NCBI GenBank assembly: GCA_027080775.1
Contig: JALWPV010000070.1
Span: forward strand, 1-46,338
Direction of reading: 5' to 3'
DNA length: 46,338 nucleotides
Source of the DNA: Acidilobaceae archaeon
GTDB lineage: Archaea; Thermoproteota; Thermoprotei_A; Sulfolobales; Acidilobaceae
Under the pieces are notes generated by a model that was given only the letters and a program-made list of their open reading frames with translations, ran no database searches and was not told the origin of the DNA. Shown piece after piece: positions 9,174 through 16,861 of the stretch. The translations under genes and the position numbers were made by a program. Within the stretch, counting starts at the first letter, position 1; each line of letters starts with the position of its first letter.

Positions 9174-9449
9174 CTAGTCCCTCACGGTCTCCAGTATGGA
9201 TATGACGTTCCAGATCCTCGTCCTGGCATGTATGGGCATGTTGGGGTCCTGGCTCACCTCCTCCAAGGCGCTTATTGCGTTAGCCGCCCTGACGCCGGGG
9301 CTGAGCTTGGTGTCCCTCAGGTGCGTGAGGGCCTCGGCGGCGGCCCTCCTGATGTTACGCGGCACCCCAGTATCGTTCACGATACCGGCCAGGATGCTCA
9401 TAGCAAGCCTTATCTTAGCCTCATTATCCATGGGAGCCTTAGCGGCCAC
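9174..9449 (-). CDS. UPF0147 family protein
   Basis: A 91-residue all-helical protein of unknown function conserved across archaea. The diagnostic stretch is [15 protein letters not shown] (about residues 22-36) followed by a second repeat ending in [18 protein letters not shown] start at 9449; an internal ATG (Met7) would give the more usual family length. A TATA-like AAGTATAATAGATTAT at 9483-9498 serves this gene and probably the divergent UPF0148 gene too. It sits just upstream of the FAU-1 gene, so both may be transcribed together. Confidence 0.85.
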   Translation of the reverse strand: MAAKAPMDNEAKIRLAMSILAGIVNDTGVPRNIRRAAAEALTHLRDTKLSPGVRAANAISALEEVSQDPNMPIHARTRIWNVISILETVRD

Positions 9450-9482
9450 CGTAGCACCCCCTCAAGGGCCCGGGGGGCCCTG

Positions 9483-9498
9483 AAGTATAATAGATTAT
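9483..9498. promoter_or_regulatory. shared divergent promoter, UPF0147/UPF0148
   Basis: An AT-rich island in GC-rich surroundings, readable as a TATA box on both strands. It lies about 34 bases before the GTG of UPF0147 (9449) and about 45 bases before the UPF0148 start (9542/9545). The spacing fits a nearly leaderless UPF0147 transcript and a short leader with G-rich Shine-Dalgarno sequence for UPF0148. Confidence 0.5.
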
Positions 9499-9541
9499 CC
9501 CGCAAGATTATGAGGCCCGATGGGGGGAGCCCCCTGGGGGC

Positions 9542-9943
9542 TTGATGTTGAGCGGCGAGAAGCCCGCGAGGCCAGGGCCTGAGGCGATGAAGAGGATGGT
9601 CCAGCTGCTCCAGCAGGGCGCTGTCATGCTCGCTGAGACGTGCCCGATATGCGGTCTACCACTCTTCAGACTCAAGAACGGTGAGGTCGTGTGCCCCATA
9701 CACGGCCGCGTTGTGATAGTATCGAGCGACGAGGAGGAGAGGGAGGTCCACATAGACGAGGCCGTGAAGCTCGCCGAGTACCAGGCCGCCCTGAGGGTGC
9801 AGAGCGCCTTGGAGAGCGGGGAGCCTGAGGAGGTCGTCAGGTGGCTCAACGTGATAGAGGCGGCTGAGAGGATTAGAAAACTGAGGGAGGAGAGGGCCTC
9901 CTCGAGGGGGGAGGCCCCGGGGCGCGTGGGGCGGGGCGGCTAG
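9542..9943 (+). CDS. UPF0148 / Sjogren-scleroderma autoantigen-1-type zinc protein
   Basis: A 133-residue protein whose core (LLQQGAVMLAETCPICGLPLF...GEVVCPIHG) carries a CxxC...CxxH zinc-binding set at about residues 37-40 and 55-58, as in archaeal UPF0148 proteins. The C-terminal half is a charged helix that may be coiled coil. Starts TTG 9542 and ATG 9545 are adjacent and equally possible; the upstream G-rich stretch acts as ribosome-binding site for either. The last four bases overlap the convergent unknown gene. Cellular role is unknown in the family. Confidence 0.8.
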   Translation: MMLSGEKPARPGPEAMKRMVQLLQQGAVMLAETCPICGLPLFRLKNGEVVCPIHGRVVIVSSDEEEREVHIDEAVKLAEYQAALRVQSALESGEPEEVVRWLNVIEAAERIRKLREERASSRGEAPGRVGRGG

Positions 9944-10347
9944 ACCCTCTCCATCCTAAGGCCCTTGAAGAGGCTCCTGTACTTCTCGACGACCCAGCAG
10001 TCAACTATTATGTCGTCTCCATCCCTTATGATCCTCAGGCCCTCGAGGCCGGTCGAGGGGGGCTCGGGGAGCCCGGGGGGCTTGCGAGTGCCAGCGTACC
10101 TCCATTTGATTCTGCCGTTAACGCGGTAGAGTCTCCACCAGTACCGCCCGTAGTACTCGTACACCCTGACCCTCGAGCCAGACCTCTTATAGACGTAGTG
10201 GACGGGCTTTAAGTAGTAGCCGGATCCCCTGATGGAGAGGTTGTACTCGTAGACAGCCTTCCTGGCGAGCGCGCTCAGCTCCCTGGCGGCCTCTGCTCCC
10301 CCATAAACCCTAACAAGGCACTGGGGCGGCTCCCTCGGCTCTTCCAA
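9940..10347 (-). CDS. hypothetical protein, aromatic-rich, no family recognised
   Basis: A 135-residue soluble protein I do not recognise. It is basic and unusually rich in Tyr, Trp and Arg, with a dense aromatic patch (YEYYGRYWWRLYRVNG, about residues 63-78) in what looks like consecutive beta-strands. This could suit nucleic-acid or single-strand binding, but that is a guess. The start is TTG 10347 with a strong GGAGGGG five bases upstream; no ATG is available in frame. It is divergent from the acyl-CoA synthetase and has an AT-rich promoter region of its own. Good codon usage and the Shine-Dalgarno argue it is real. Confidence 0.65.
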   Translation of the reverse strand: MEEPREPPQCLVRVYGGAEAARELSALARKAVYEYNLSIRGSGYYLKPVHYVYKRSGSRVRVYEYYGRYWWRLYRVNGRIKWRYAGTRKPPGLPEPPSTGLEGLRIIRDGDDIIVDCWVVEKYRSLFKGLRMERV

Positions 10348-10380
10348 CTCATCCCCCTCCGTGGGGGTTAGCTCGTCGCA

Positions 10381-10546
10381 GGCTCACGTCACAGCCGCCC
10401 CATACTATTTGTATACACGGGCTTTAAGAATTCTAGGTTTCTAGGTTAGGAGACAAGTGTAGAGGTATATGTTAATATTAGTTTAAATGTTTAAGTGATC
10501 GGTATACCGGGTTGGCTTTGATAGTGATAAACCGGCTCCCGACTTT
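10381..10546. promoter_or_regulatory. AT-rich divergent regulatory region before the acyl-CoA synthetase
   Basis: This stretch of about 165 bases is far more AT-rich than the flanking genes. It holds GTATAC at 10411, a tandem TTCTAGG/TTTCTAGG repeat at 10431-10450, a GTTTAAATGTTTAAG TATA-like box near 10481-10495 for the plus-strand gene, and a perfect 10-base palindrome CGGTATACCG at 10500-10509 at the expected transcription start. The palindrome is a plausible operator. For the minus gene a TTCTTAAAG box lies near 10421-10430. Confidence 0.5.
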
Positions 10547-12541
10547 TTGTTCCCCGGTGTGGCTAGGGTGGGCTACATCTGGCACCCCCCTAGGGAGGTG
10601 GTTGAGCAGTCTAACGTCAAGAAGTTCATGGATAGGATGGGCTTCTCCTCATACAAGGAGCTTGTCGAGAGGAGCACGAGCGACATTAAGTGGTTCTGGG
10701 GCAACCTGCCCGAGTGGCTCGGGGTCGAGTGGTTCAAGGAGCCCAGGGAGGTAGTCGACCTGAGCAGGGGGCCCGAGTGGGCCAAGTGGTACCGGGGGGG
10801 CCTACTGAACGCCGCCTATAACGTGGTTGACAGGCTTGTCAAGATGGGCCTCGGCGACCGGGAGGCCTTCACCTGGGTGGGTGAGGACGGCTCCGAGAGG
10901 AGGGTCACCTACAGGCAGCTCTTGGACGAGGTCTCGAGGTTCTCCGCCTACCTGGCCGAGGTGGGCGTGGGTGAGGGTGACGTTGTGGCCATCTACGCGC
11001 CCATGCTGCCGGAGTCGATAGCCGCCATGCTCGGCGCCATCAGGATAGGGGCGATAGCGAGCCCTATATTCTCGGGCTTCGCCCCACCAGCGGTCGCTGA
11101 GAGGCTCGTGCAGTCCGAGCCTAAGGTCCTAGTGACGGCCGACGGCTACCCGCGTAGGGGCAGGCTGGTTAGGCTCAAGGAGAGCGCCGACGAGGCGATA
11201 GAGCTGGCCCGGAGGGCCGGAGCCCCCGAGCCTCGGGTCCTCGTCATTGAGAGGATGAAGCGTGGCGACACTCCATGGAGGGAGGGCAGGGACGAGAGGT
11301 GGAGCGACGCACTCAAGGGAAAAGCGCGCTCGGACCCGGGCCCCGCCGAGCTGGACCCCGAGCACCCCGCCCTCCTCCTCTTCACTAGCGGCACCACGGG
11401 CAAGCCGAAGGGCGCCGTTATAAGCCACGCCGGGACCCTACTCCAGCCCTCTAAGGAGCACTACTTCAACCTAGACATCCACCCGGGCTGGGAGGAGCCC
11501 GGGGATAGGCTCTGGTGGATAACCGACATAGGCTGGATGATGGGGCCCTGGCAGGTCGTGGGATCCCAGTTCCTCGGGGCAAGCCACTTGATAGTTGAGG
11601 GCCTGCCCACCTACCCGCACCCCGGGAGGGCCTGGGAGCTCATAGAGAAATATAGGGTGACCCACTTCGGCTTCGCCGCTACGGCGGCGAGGCTCCTCAA
11701 GAGGGATGCGAGCCACCTAATCGACGAGTACGACCTCTCGAGCCTGAGGGCCTTCGGCAACACGGGCGAGCCCATAGACCCCGACACCTGGATGTGGGTC
11801 ATGAGGGACCTAGGCAAGGAGAGGAGGCCACTCATAAACCTGAGCGGCGGCACGGAGATATTCGGGTGCTTCCTCCTCCCAAGCCCCGTGGTGCCCCTTA
11901 AGCCCTCCACCCTCTGGGGCCCCGGCCTGGGCATGGATGTCGATGTGTTCGACGATGAGGGCAGGCCCGTCAGGGGGGTACCGGGCTACCTGGTGGCGAA
12001 GAAGCCCGCCCCGAGCATGACGAGGGGCCTCTGGAGGGACCCGGAGCGCTACATCAAGACCTACTGGAGCCGCTTCCCCGGGGTGTGGTACCACGGCGAC
12101 TACGCCCTCATAGACGAGGACGGCTTCTGGTACATACTGGGCAGGGCGGATGATGTGATAAAGGTTGCAGGCAAGAGGATCGGGAGCCTCGAACTCGAGG
12201 GCATACTGACCAGCCACCCAGCGGTGGCCGAAGCCGCCTGCGTCGGGGCGCCCCACGAGCTGAAGGGTGAGGTGATAATATGCTTCGCGATACCGAAGCC
12301 CAACGCCAGCACCGAGGGTCTGGAGGACGAACTGAGGAGGATGGTGGAAGAGAGGCTTGGCAAGGCCTTCAGGCCTGAGAGGGTCTTCATAGTGGATGAC
12401 CTGCCGAGGACTAGGAGTGGGAAGATAACTAGGAGGGTCATAAGGGACCTAGCTAGGGGCATAGAGCCCAGGGAGCTGAGCGTTCTAGAGAACCCGGAGG
12501 CCGTCGAGAAGATAAAGAAGCTCCTGGAGACCATCAAGTAA
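10547..12541 (+). CDS. AMP-forming acyl/acetyl-CoA synthetase
   Basis: A 664-residue adenylate-forming ligase that activates a short carboxylic acid with ATP and CoA. The AMP-binding loop is TSGTTGKPKG at 280-289, the hinge region is GRADDVIKVAGKRIG, and the catalytic lysine is K626 in RTRSGKITRR. The TDIGWMMGPW segment sits where acetyl/propionyl-CoA synthetases carry their acyl-pocket tryptophan, so acetate or a similar short acid is likely. The TTG at 10547 is the first canonical start; the frame remains open upstream with plausible residues, so the true N-terminus may be slightly different. In crenarchaea such enzymes serve acetate use or 3-hydroxypropionate activation. Confidence 0.85.
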   Translation: MFPGVARVGYIWHPPREVVEQSNVKKFMDRMGFSSYKELVERSTSDIKWFWGNLPEWLGVEWFKEPREVVDLSRGPEWAKWYRGGLLNAAYNVVDRLVKMGLGDREAFTWVGEDGSERRVTYRQLLDEVSRFSAYLAEVGVGEGDVVAIYAPMLPESIAAMLGAIRIGAIASPIFSGFAPPAVAERLVQSEPKVLVTADGYPRRGRLVRLKESADEAIELARRAGAPEPRVLVIERMKRGDTPWREGRDERWSDALKGKARSDPGPAELDPEHPALLLFTSGTTGKPKGAVISHAGTLLQPSKEHYFNLDIHPGWEEPGDRLWWITDIGWMMGPWQVVGSQFLGASHLIVEGLPTYPHPGRAWELIEKYRVTHFGFAATAARLLKRDASHLIDEYDLSSLRAFGNTGEPIDPDTWMWVMRDLGKERRPLINLSGGTEIFGCFLLPSPVVPLKPSTLWGPGLGMDVDVFDDEGRPVRGVPGYLVAKKPAPSMTRGLWRDPERYIKTYWSRFPGVWYHGDYALIDEDGFWYILGRADDVIKVAGKRIGSLELEGILTSHPAVAEAACVGAPHELKGEVIICFAIPKPNASTEGLEDELRRMVEERLGKAFRPERVFIVDDLPRTRSGKITRRVIRDLARGIEPRELSVLENPEAVEKIKKLLETIK

Positions 12542-12677
12542 TAACCTCCAACCCGCCATCCGCAGGAGGCTGCGCCTTACTCTCTTACTCGGCCTAGAGC
12601 TGTGGGGAGCTAGCGCTTTTGTGTGGAGTGGAAGTTTTTGATAGTGTAAAACAGCTTGGCAATGGGGAATATCTCCA

Positions 12678-12708
12678 ATTTTTAACAGATACAGCGGAGC
12701 GTGAGAGT
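12678..12708 (+). promoter_or_regulatory. promoter of the sulfur cluster
   Basis: A TATA-like ATTTTTAAC at 12678-12686 lies about 24-30 bases before the ATG at 12709, so the mRNA is likely leaderless or nearly so. This decides the start of the DsrE gene, whose frame is otherwise open to 12619. Confidence 0.5.
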
Positions 12709-13116
12709 ATGACCAAGGGTTTGGCAGTGGTCATGTTCTCGGGGGAGGCGGAGAAGTTCATCCCCCTGGGAGTCCTGACCTCAACAGCCGTAAACCTAGG
12801 CATGCCCGTTAGGATATTCGTGACAGGCTTCGCACTGCCATACTTCACGAAGAACAAGCCTGAGCCTAGGTTCTCCAAGGAGTTCGAGGACATGGTGCCA
12901 GCCCTGATGGAGGGCATGAAGAGGCTGAACCTACCCACCTGGTACGACATGCTGAAGGAGGCGAAGGAGGCCGGGGACGTGAAGGTATACGTGTGCAGCA
13001 TGATGGCGGAGGCGATGGGCCTCAAGAAGGAGGACCTGGACCCGATAGTAGACGACGTCGTGGGCGCCACATACTTCATGTCGAACATTGAGGGGTACGA
13101 GGTAATATTCATCTAG
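12709..13116 (+). CDS. DsrE-family sulfur carrier (DsrE3A-like)
   Basis: A 135-residue DsrE/F-like protein with the beta-strand opening GLAVVMFSGEAEK and a single conserved cysteine, C96, in VYVCSMMAEAMGLKKEDL. That cysteine and context match DsrE3A, which in Metallosphaera and Acidithiobacillus-type systems exchanges thiosulfonate sulfur with TusA (family knowledge). The ATG at 12709 is chosen over the upstream GTG at 12619 because of the TATA box spacing and because the family begins at this strand. First gene of a sulfur cluster, 15 bases before tusA. Confidence 0.85.
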   Translation: MTKGLAVVMFSGEAEKFIPLGVLTSTAVNLGMPVRIFVTGFALPYFTKNKPEPRFSKEFEDMVPALMEGMKRLNLPTWYDMLKEAKEAGDVKVYVCSMMAEAMGLKKEDLDPIVDDVVGATYFMSNIEGYEVIFI

Positions 13117-13131
13117 CCACGGGTGAGCGCG

Positions 13132-13365
13132 ATGGGAGAGAGGATAGTTGTAGACGCTAAGGGCATGGCCTGCCCGGGCCCCATCACAAAGCTCGTCAAG
13201 GCGTACAGGAAGGCCAAGAGCGGAGATATAATAGAGATATACGCCACCGACCCCGGCTTCAAGCCCGATCTAGAGGCCTGGATCAAGAGGACTGGCAACG
13301 AGCTCGTGGAGATAAGCGAGGAGGGAGGCGTAATAAAGGCTGTCATCAAGGTCACAGCTAAGTAA
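13132..13365 (+). CDS. tusA: TusA (SirA-like) sulfur carrier protein
   Basis: A 77-residue TusA protein with the invariant CPGP motif; counted from ATG 13132 the sulfur-carrying cysteine is C14 in GMACPGPITKL. The fold signature TDPGFKPDLEAWIKRTGNEL follows. GTG 13123 is an alternative start, but the GGTGAG around it serves well as Shine-Dalgarno for ATG 13132. TusA passes persulfide or thiosulfonate sulfur between proteins; here the direct partners are the DsrE protein upstream and, by inference, the flavoproteins downstream. Confidence 0.92.
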   Translation: MGERIVVDAKGMACPGPITKLVKAYRKAKSGDIIEIYATDPGFKPDLEAWIKRTGNELVEISEEGGVIKAVIKVTAK

Positions 13366-13418
13366 GCCCTACGCCCCCACCCACTACTTTTCCCCGCGCA
13401 TCCCGGAGGTGCTATAGG

Positions 13419-14600
13419 ATGACCGAGAGGATACTCGTCTTAGGAGCCGGCCCCGGGGGCCTGGTTTCAGCGAACCTCCTAGCCCTACACGGCTATGATG
13501 TGACGGTTGTCGAGAAGAGCGAGTACCACCTCTTCCAGCCTGGCATGCTGTGGATAGCCTTCCAGGGGCACCCGCCCGAGAAGTACATGAGGCCCGTTAA
13601 GGATCTTGTGAAGCCTACTGTGAACCTAGTCCAGGGCAAGGTCGCCGAGGTGAACCTAGCGGAGAGGACAGTGACGCTAGAGGATGGTAGGAGGCTCGAC
13701 TATGATAGGGTGATAATAGCGCTTGGAGCCCACCTCGACTACGACGCCGTGCCAGGCCACAGCAGCCTGGTGGAGGAGTTCGGCGACTACTTCAGAGGCG
13801 CGGATTACGCCGCCCGGTTCTGGAGCCACTTTAAGGCTATGAGTAGGGGCACCCTGGTCATAGCGGCTGCAGACCCCCTCTACAAGTGCCCGCCCGCACC
13901 CCTCAAAGCGGCCTTCCTAGCCGCCGAGACCCTCCGGAGAAGGGGTGTTAAGGACTCGGTCAGCGTGGTCCTTGCGCTACCCTTCATACACGAGTACCCA
14001 AGCGAGACGGTCGCCGAGATCGTTGCCCCGAAGCTGCGGGAGGCCGGTGTCGAGGTCAAGACTATGTTCACGGTCGACAGCATAGACGCCGAGAATAGGG
14101 TGATATACTCACTCGAGGGCGAGAGCATCACTTACGACCTAGCAGCGGTTATACCAGCACACAAGGGCCCGGCGATACGCCTGCTACCCGAGGAGGCCAG
14201 GGATGACGACGGCTTCATAAAGGTGGACAAGTACACCCTCCAGATCGAGGGCTACGATGACGCATACGCCGTCGGCGACTGCAACAACGCTCCGACCAGC
14301 AAGACGGGTGTGACAGCCCACCTGGGGGCCGAGGTGGTGGTCGAGAGGATACTCGGCTTCGACTCCAGGTTCAACGGGCGCACGAACTGCCCGATAGTGA
14401 CTGATGGCGAGGCATCCTTCGTGATAAGCACCTACGACCACCCACCCATACCGGTTAAGTTCAGCATCTTCAAGAGGCTACTCGAGGACGCCTTCATAGC
14501 CAGCTACTGGTCGAGCCTGAGGGACCCCGAGAAGTGGTCCCCCATCTTCAGGGCGTACTTCGAGGCCACGGATCCCTCCAGGGTAGGGGGTGGATGGTGA
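13419..14600 (+). CDS. SQR-like FAD-dependent pyridine nucleotide-disulfide oxidoreductase 1
   Basis: A 393-residue flavoprotein related to sulfide:quinone oxidoreductase. The FAD-binding GxGPGG motif is at 9-14, the second FAD motif ends in YAVGDCNN with Asp287, and SQR-type cysteines appear at C157 (LYKCPPAP) and C324 (TNCPIV). The short C-terminus includes amphipathic helices suitable for membrane-surface binding. Two of the three classical SQR cysteines can be placed, so activity with sulfide or protein-bound sulfane sulfur is possible but not certain. Strong GGAGGTG Shine-Dalgarno before ATG 13419; stop overlaps the next gene's start. Confidence 0.85.
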   Translation: MTERILVLGAGPGGLVSANLLALHGYDVTVVEKSEYHLFQPGMLWIAFQGHPPEKYMRPVKDLVKPTVNLVQGKVAEVNLAERTVTLEDGRRLDYDRVIIALGAHLDYDAVPGHSSLVEEFGDYFRGADYAARFWSHFKAMSRGTLVIAAADPLYKCPPAPLKAAFLAAETLRRRGVKDSVSVVLALPFIHEYPSETVAEIVAPKLREAGVEVKTMFTVDSIDAENRVIYSLEGESITYDLAAVIPAHKGPAIRLLPEEARDDDGFIKVDKYTLQIEGYDDAYAVGDCNNAPTSKTGVTAHLGAEVVVERILGFDSRFNGRTNCPIVTDGEASFVISTYDHPPIPVKFSIFKRLLEDAFIASYWSSLRDPEKWSPIFRAYFEATDPSRVGGGW

Positions 14601-14968
14601 TGGCTGAGAGGGACGAGCTGATGGAGGTCATAGACAAGCTGGGCCAGCCCGAGGTCAGGGAGGCTCTAGTGAAGGCTGTAGACCTCCTCGCCAACCTCGA
14701 GAGAAGCGGCCTACTGGACCTGCTCATAGCACTCACAGACGAGGACGTGGTGAAGCGGATAGTGCAGCTCGTGATGACCACGGGCACCATGAAGCTAGCG
14801 GACAACCTGCCAGAGCTACTCGACAAGCTAGGGGCTATAGCCGCGACCCTAGCAGAGCCAGCCGAGCCCCTAGGCATAACGGGGCTCCTAGAGTCGCTCA
14901 AGGACCCCGCCGTAGCCCGCGGCCTCTCAAGACTCGTAACAGTGTTGAGGGCGCTAGGCGGGGATTAG
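14594..14968 (+). CDS. DUF1641 protein 1
   Basis: A small helical protein of the DUF1641 family, with the family-typical GLLDLLIALTDEDVVKRIVQL segment (given here as its key pattern) and the terminal LKDPAVARGLSRLVTVLRALG helix. Function is unknown, but DUF1641 genes commonly accompany SQR-like flavoproteins in sulfur-metabolising archaea and bacteria. ATG 14594 overlaps the stop of the flavoprotein gene (ATGGTGATG); ATG 14600 is the alternative, and GGGGGTGG upstream can serve both. The overlap implies coupled translation and a stoichiometric partner of flavoprotein 1. A pyrimidine-rich terminator follows. Confidence 0.82.
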   Translation: MVMAERDELMEVIDKLGQPEVREALVKAVDLLANLERSGLLDLLIALTDEDVVKRIVQLVMTTGTMKLADNLPELLDKLGAIAATLAEPAEPLGITGLLESLKDPAVARGLSRLVTVLRALGGD

Positions 14969-14993
14969 ATGGCCGCCGGGCCACGGCTCCCGC

Positions 14994-15008
14994 CTCCTCT
15001 TTTTGGAG
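14994..15008 (+). terminator. probable terminator of the first sulfur transcript
   Basis: A short CTCC/GGAG inverted repeat with a T-rich loop (TCTTTTT), 26 bases after the DUF1641 stop and before a new promoter. T-runs of this kind terminate transcription in archaea. Confidence 0.4.
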
Positions 15009-15078
15009 CGTGAATAGCTGGCGGTGTGTAGGGGTAGATGTTATTAAGGAGGCGGCGTTACTGTATTGGTTAACCTGC

Positions 15079-15140
15079 ATAGATATATATTGAATAGTTC
15101 CATCTCACTAAAAACGAGGTAGCACCGCTGGAGGTAGATG
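15079..15140 (+). promoter_or_regulatory. promoter and RBS of the second flavoprotein gene
   Basis: A strong TATA box (ATAGATATATATTG, 15079-15092) within an AT-rich island, a probable start near 15110, and GGAGGTAG at 15130-15137 before GTG 15145. So the second flavoprotein/DUF1641 pair can be expressed independently of the DsrE-TusA-SQR transcript. Confidence 0.65.
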
Positions 15141-15144
15141 CGCG

Positions 15145-16323
15145 GTGCCGAAACGCATACTGATACTCGGAGGAGGCACTGGCGGGGTAGTCTCAGCGCT
15201 CTTCCTAAGCGAGCAGGTGAGGGGGTTCGGCTTTGACGCTGAGATAACGCTCGTTAACAAGGACGAGTGGCACTACATGCCCCCCCTCTGGATGGATGTG
15301 GCCCTAGAGGGCATACCACTGGATGAGACGAGGGCCCCGATAAGGAACCTAGAGAAGTACGGGGTTAGGGTCGTCGTTGACGAGGCAGTCAAGATAGACC
15401 CAGCCAATAGGAGGGTCTCCCTAGCGGGTGGTGACAGCCTTGAGTATGACTACCTCATAGTAGCGCTGGGGTCGCGGAACGGCTGGGAGGCGTACCCGGG
15501 CCTCGCTGAGGCAGGCTACCACAACTATGACCCCGAGGGAGCGGTGGAGTTCAACAAGGCCCTCAGGGAGTTCCCAGGCGGCCGCGTGGTAATACTGGTA
15601 CCCGAGATGCCCTACAGGTGCGGCACCTACCCGATGGAGTTCGCCACGGTACTCGGCTACAGGCTGGCGACGCGGGGCATAAACCCCGACATAACGCTGG
15701 TGGTCCCCATGGCCCCCAATGGAGCCACGCCGGTTGAGGGCCTAGGCCCCGACATAGCGAAGCTCTGGCTGAAGTACTTCGAGAAGTACAACGTCAAGGT
15801 GATACCGCACAAGGGCTTCGAGAGGGTCGACCCCGGGAGGAACGTCGTAGTCACTAAGAACAATGAGATCCCATACGACCTCCTAGTAAAGGTGCCCCCC
15901 CTCCGCCTCCCCAAGGTGCTGGAGGACCCCGAGTTCGTGTACCCCGACGATAACAGGTTCACCAAGTCCAGGGCACCGGACTTCAGGCACCCAGACTACG
16001 ATGACATATTCATGATAGGCGAGCACGCCATGGAGCCCACGGGGCTGAGCACTGCCGGTGTATTCATACACGTCGCAGCCCACAGGGCTAGCAGCGAGAT
16101 ACTCTACGAGCTGGGAGGCAGCTACCCGCCGGAGAAGGTGCCCCCGGTGGCCTGCGTCGCTTACTCGGGGGACAAGGGCTTCCTGGGGGTCTGCGAGATA
16201 GAGTACGATACGAGCCAGGGCAAGTACACCTGGAGGAAATGCTACAACGCCCTCGAGTCGGGGATGATTAAGCTGGTTAAGAGGGCTTTCTACCAGGGAT
16301 GGCTTAACAGGTTAAGGTTCTAG
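15145..16323 (+). CDS. SQR-like FAD-dependent pyridine nucleotide-disulfide oxidoreductase 2
   Basis: A 392-residue relative of flavoprotein 1 with GGGTGG (9-14) for FAD and cysteines at 159 (PYRCGTYP), 337, 350 and 366. The C-terminal FAD motif reads FMIGEH, with Glu in place of the usual Asp, and is followed by STAGVFIHVAAHRA. The cysteine positions near 337-366 are closer to the classical third SQR cysteine than those of flavoprotein 1. GTG 15145 is fixed by GGAGGTAG upstream. It forms a pair with the DUF1641 gene downstream. Probable sulfide or sulfane-sulfur dehydrogenase; electron acceptor unknown. Confidence 0.82.
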   Translation: MPKRILILGGGTGGVVSALFLSEQVRGFGFDAEITLVNKDEWHYMPPLWMDVALEGIPLDETRAPIRNLEKYGVRVVVDEAVKIDPANRRVSLAGGDSLEYDYLIVALGSRNGWEAYPGLAEAGYHNYDPEGAVEFNKALREFPGGRVVILVPEMPYRCGTYPMEFATVLGYRLATRGINPDITLVVPMAPNGATPVEGLGPDIAKLWLKYFEKYNVKVIPHKGFERVDPGRNVVVTKNNEIPYDLLVKVPPLRLPKVLEDPEFVYPDDNRFTKSRAPDFRHPDYDDIFMIGEHAMEPTGLSTAGVFIHVAAHRASSEILYELGGSYPPEKVPPVACVAYSGDKGFLGVCEIEYDTSQGKYTWRKCYNALESGMIKLVKRAFYQGWLNRLRF

Positions 16324-16334
16324 GGGTGTAGGCT

Positions 16335-16775
16335 ATGGCGGTGGAGGAGAGGTTCAACGAGGAGGAGGCCCAGGCCCTGAAGGAGCTCGTGGAGGTCGCC
16401 GTCGAACTCAAGAAGACAGGGCTACTCGGTATGCTAAAGGACTTCCTCTCCGACTCCGAGGGGGCATTCTCGGCCATACTAGTGGATCCCTCGACCTTCA
16501 GGCTCCTGGCGCTCATCGCAGCGGTGCTCGAGGCCTCGAGGAAAATAGACGGCTCGCAGGTAGCGGGAGTGAAGAACTGCGTCGAGAACGCCTTCTACTG
16601 CCTGCTGGACGGCATGGCTAAGACTGACCCGGCCAAGGCCGAGCGCAGAGGGCTCATGGGCCTCATGAGCGCGCTGAGGGACCCGGACGTGCAGAAGGGC
16701 CTAGGCTTCGTGATGGCACTCGCCAAGAACCTCGGCGCCTGCCTGAGGAAGCTAGAAGGCTCCACTAAATCCTAG
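16335..16775 (+). CDS. DUF1641 protein 2
   Basis: A 146-residue second DUF1641 protein, with the same helical plan and the ALRDPDVQKGLGFVMALAKNLG C-terminal helix (quoted as its key part). It differs from the first copy in having three cysteines (VKNCVENAFYC and LGAC), absent from copy 1. ATG at 16335, eleven bases after the flavoprotein stop, with GGGGTG upstream. Each flavoprotein thus has its own DUF1641 partner, which argues for a physical complex. Confidence 0.82.
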   Translation: MAVEERFNEEEAQALKELVEVAVELKKTGLLGMLKDFLSDSEGAFSAILVDPSTFRLLALIAAVLEASRKIDGSQVAGVKNCVENAFYCLLDGMAKTDPAKAERRGLMGLMSALRDPDVQKGLGFVMALAKNLGACLRKLEGSTKS

Positions 16776-16811
16776 CCCGGCAAGCCCCTGCGACTCCTCG
16801 GGGTGCGGGCG

Positions 16812-16829
16812 TCCCTCTCCCCCTTTCTT
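16812..16829 (+). terminator. pyrimidine-tract terminator
   Basis: A C/T tract (CTCTCCCCCTTTCTT core) 37 bases after the DUF1641 stop, in the gap before the convergent mpgS gene. Probable archaeal-type terminator; no hairpin evident. Confidence 0.35.
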
Positions 16830-16861
16830 GGCGGCGACCCATGTGGGGCCTCGGCTGCGTG

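Noticed and set aside
12542-12677. Extension of the DsrE gene to GTG 12619
   Set aside because: The stretch is AT-rich promoter DNA with a TATA box, and the DsrE fold begins at ATG 12709.
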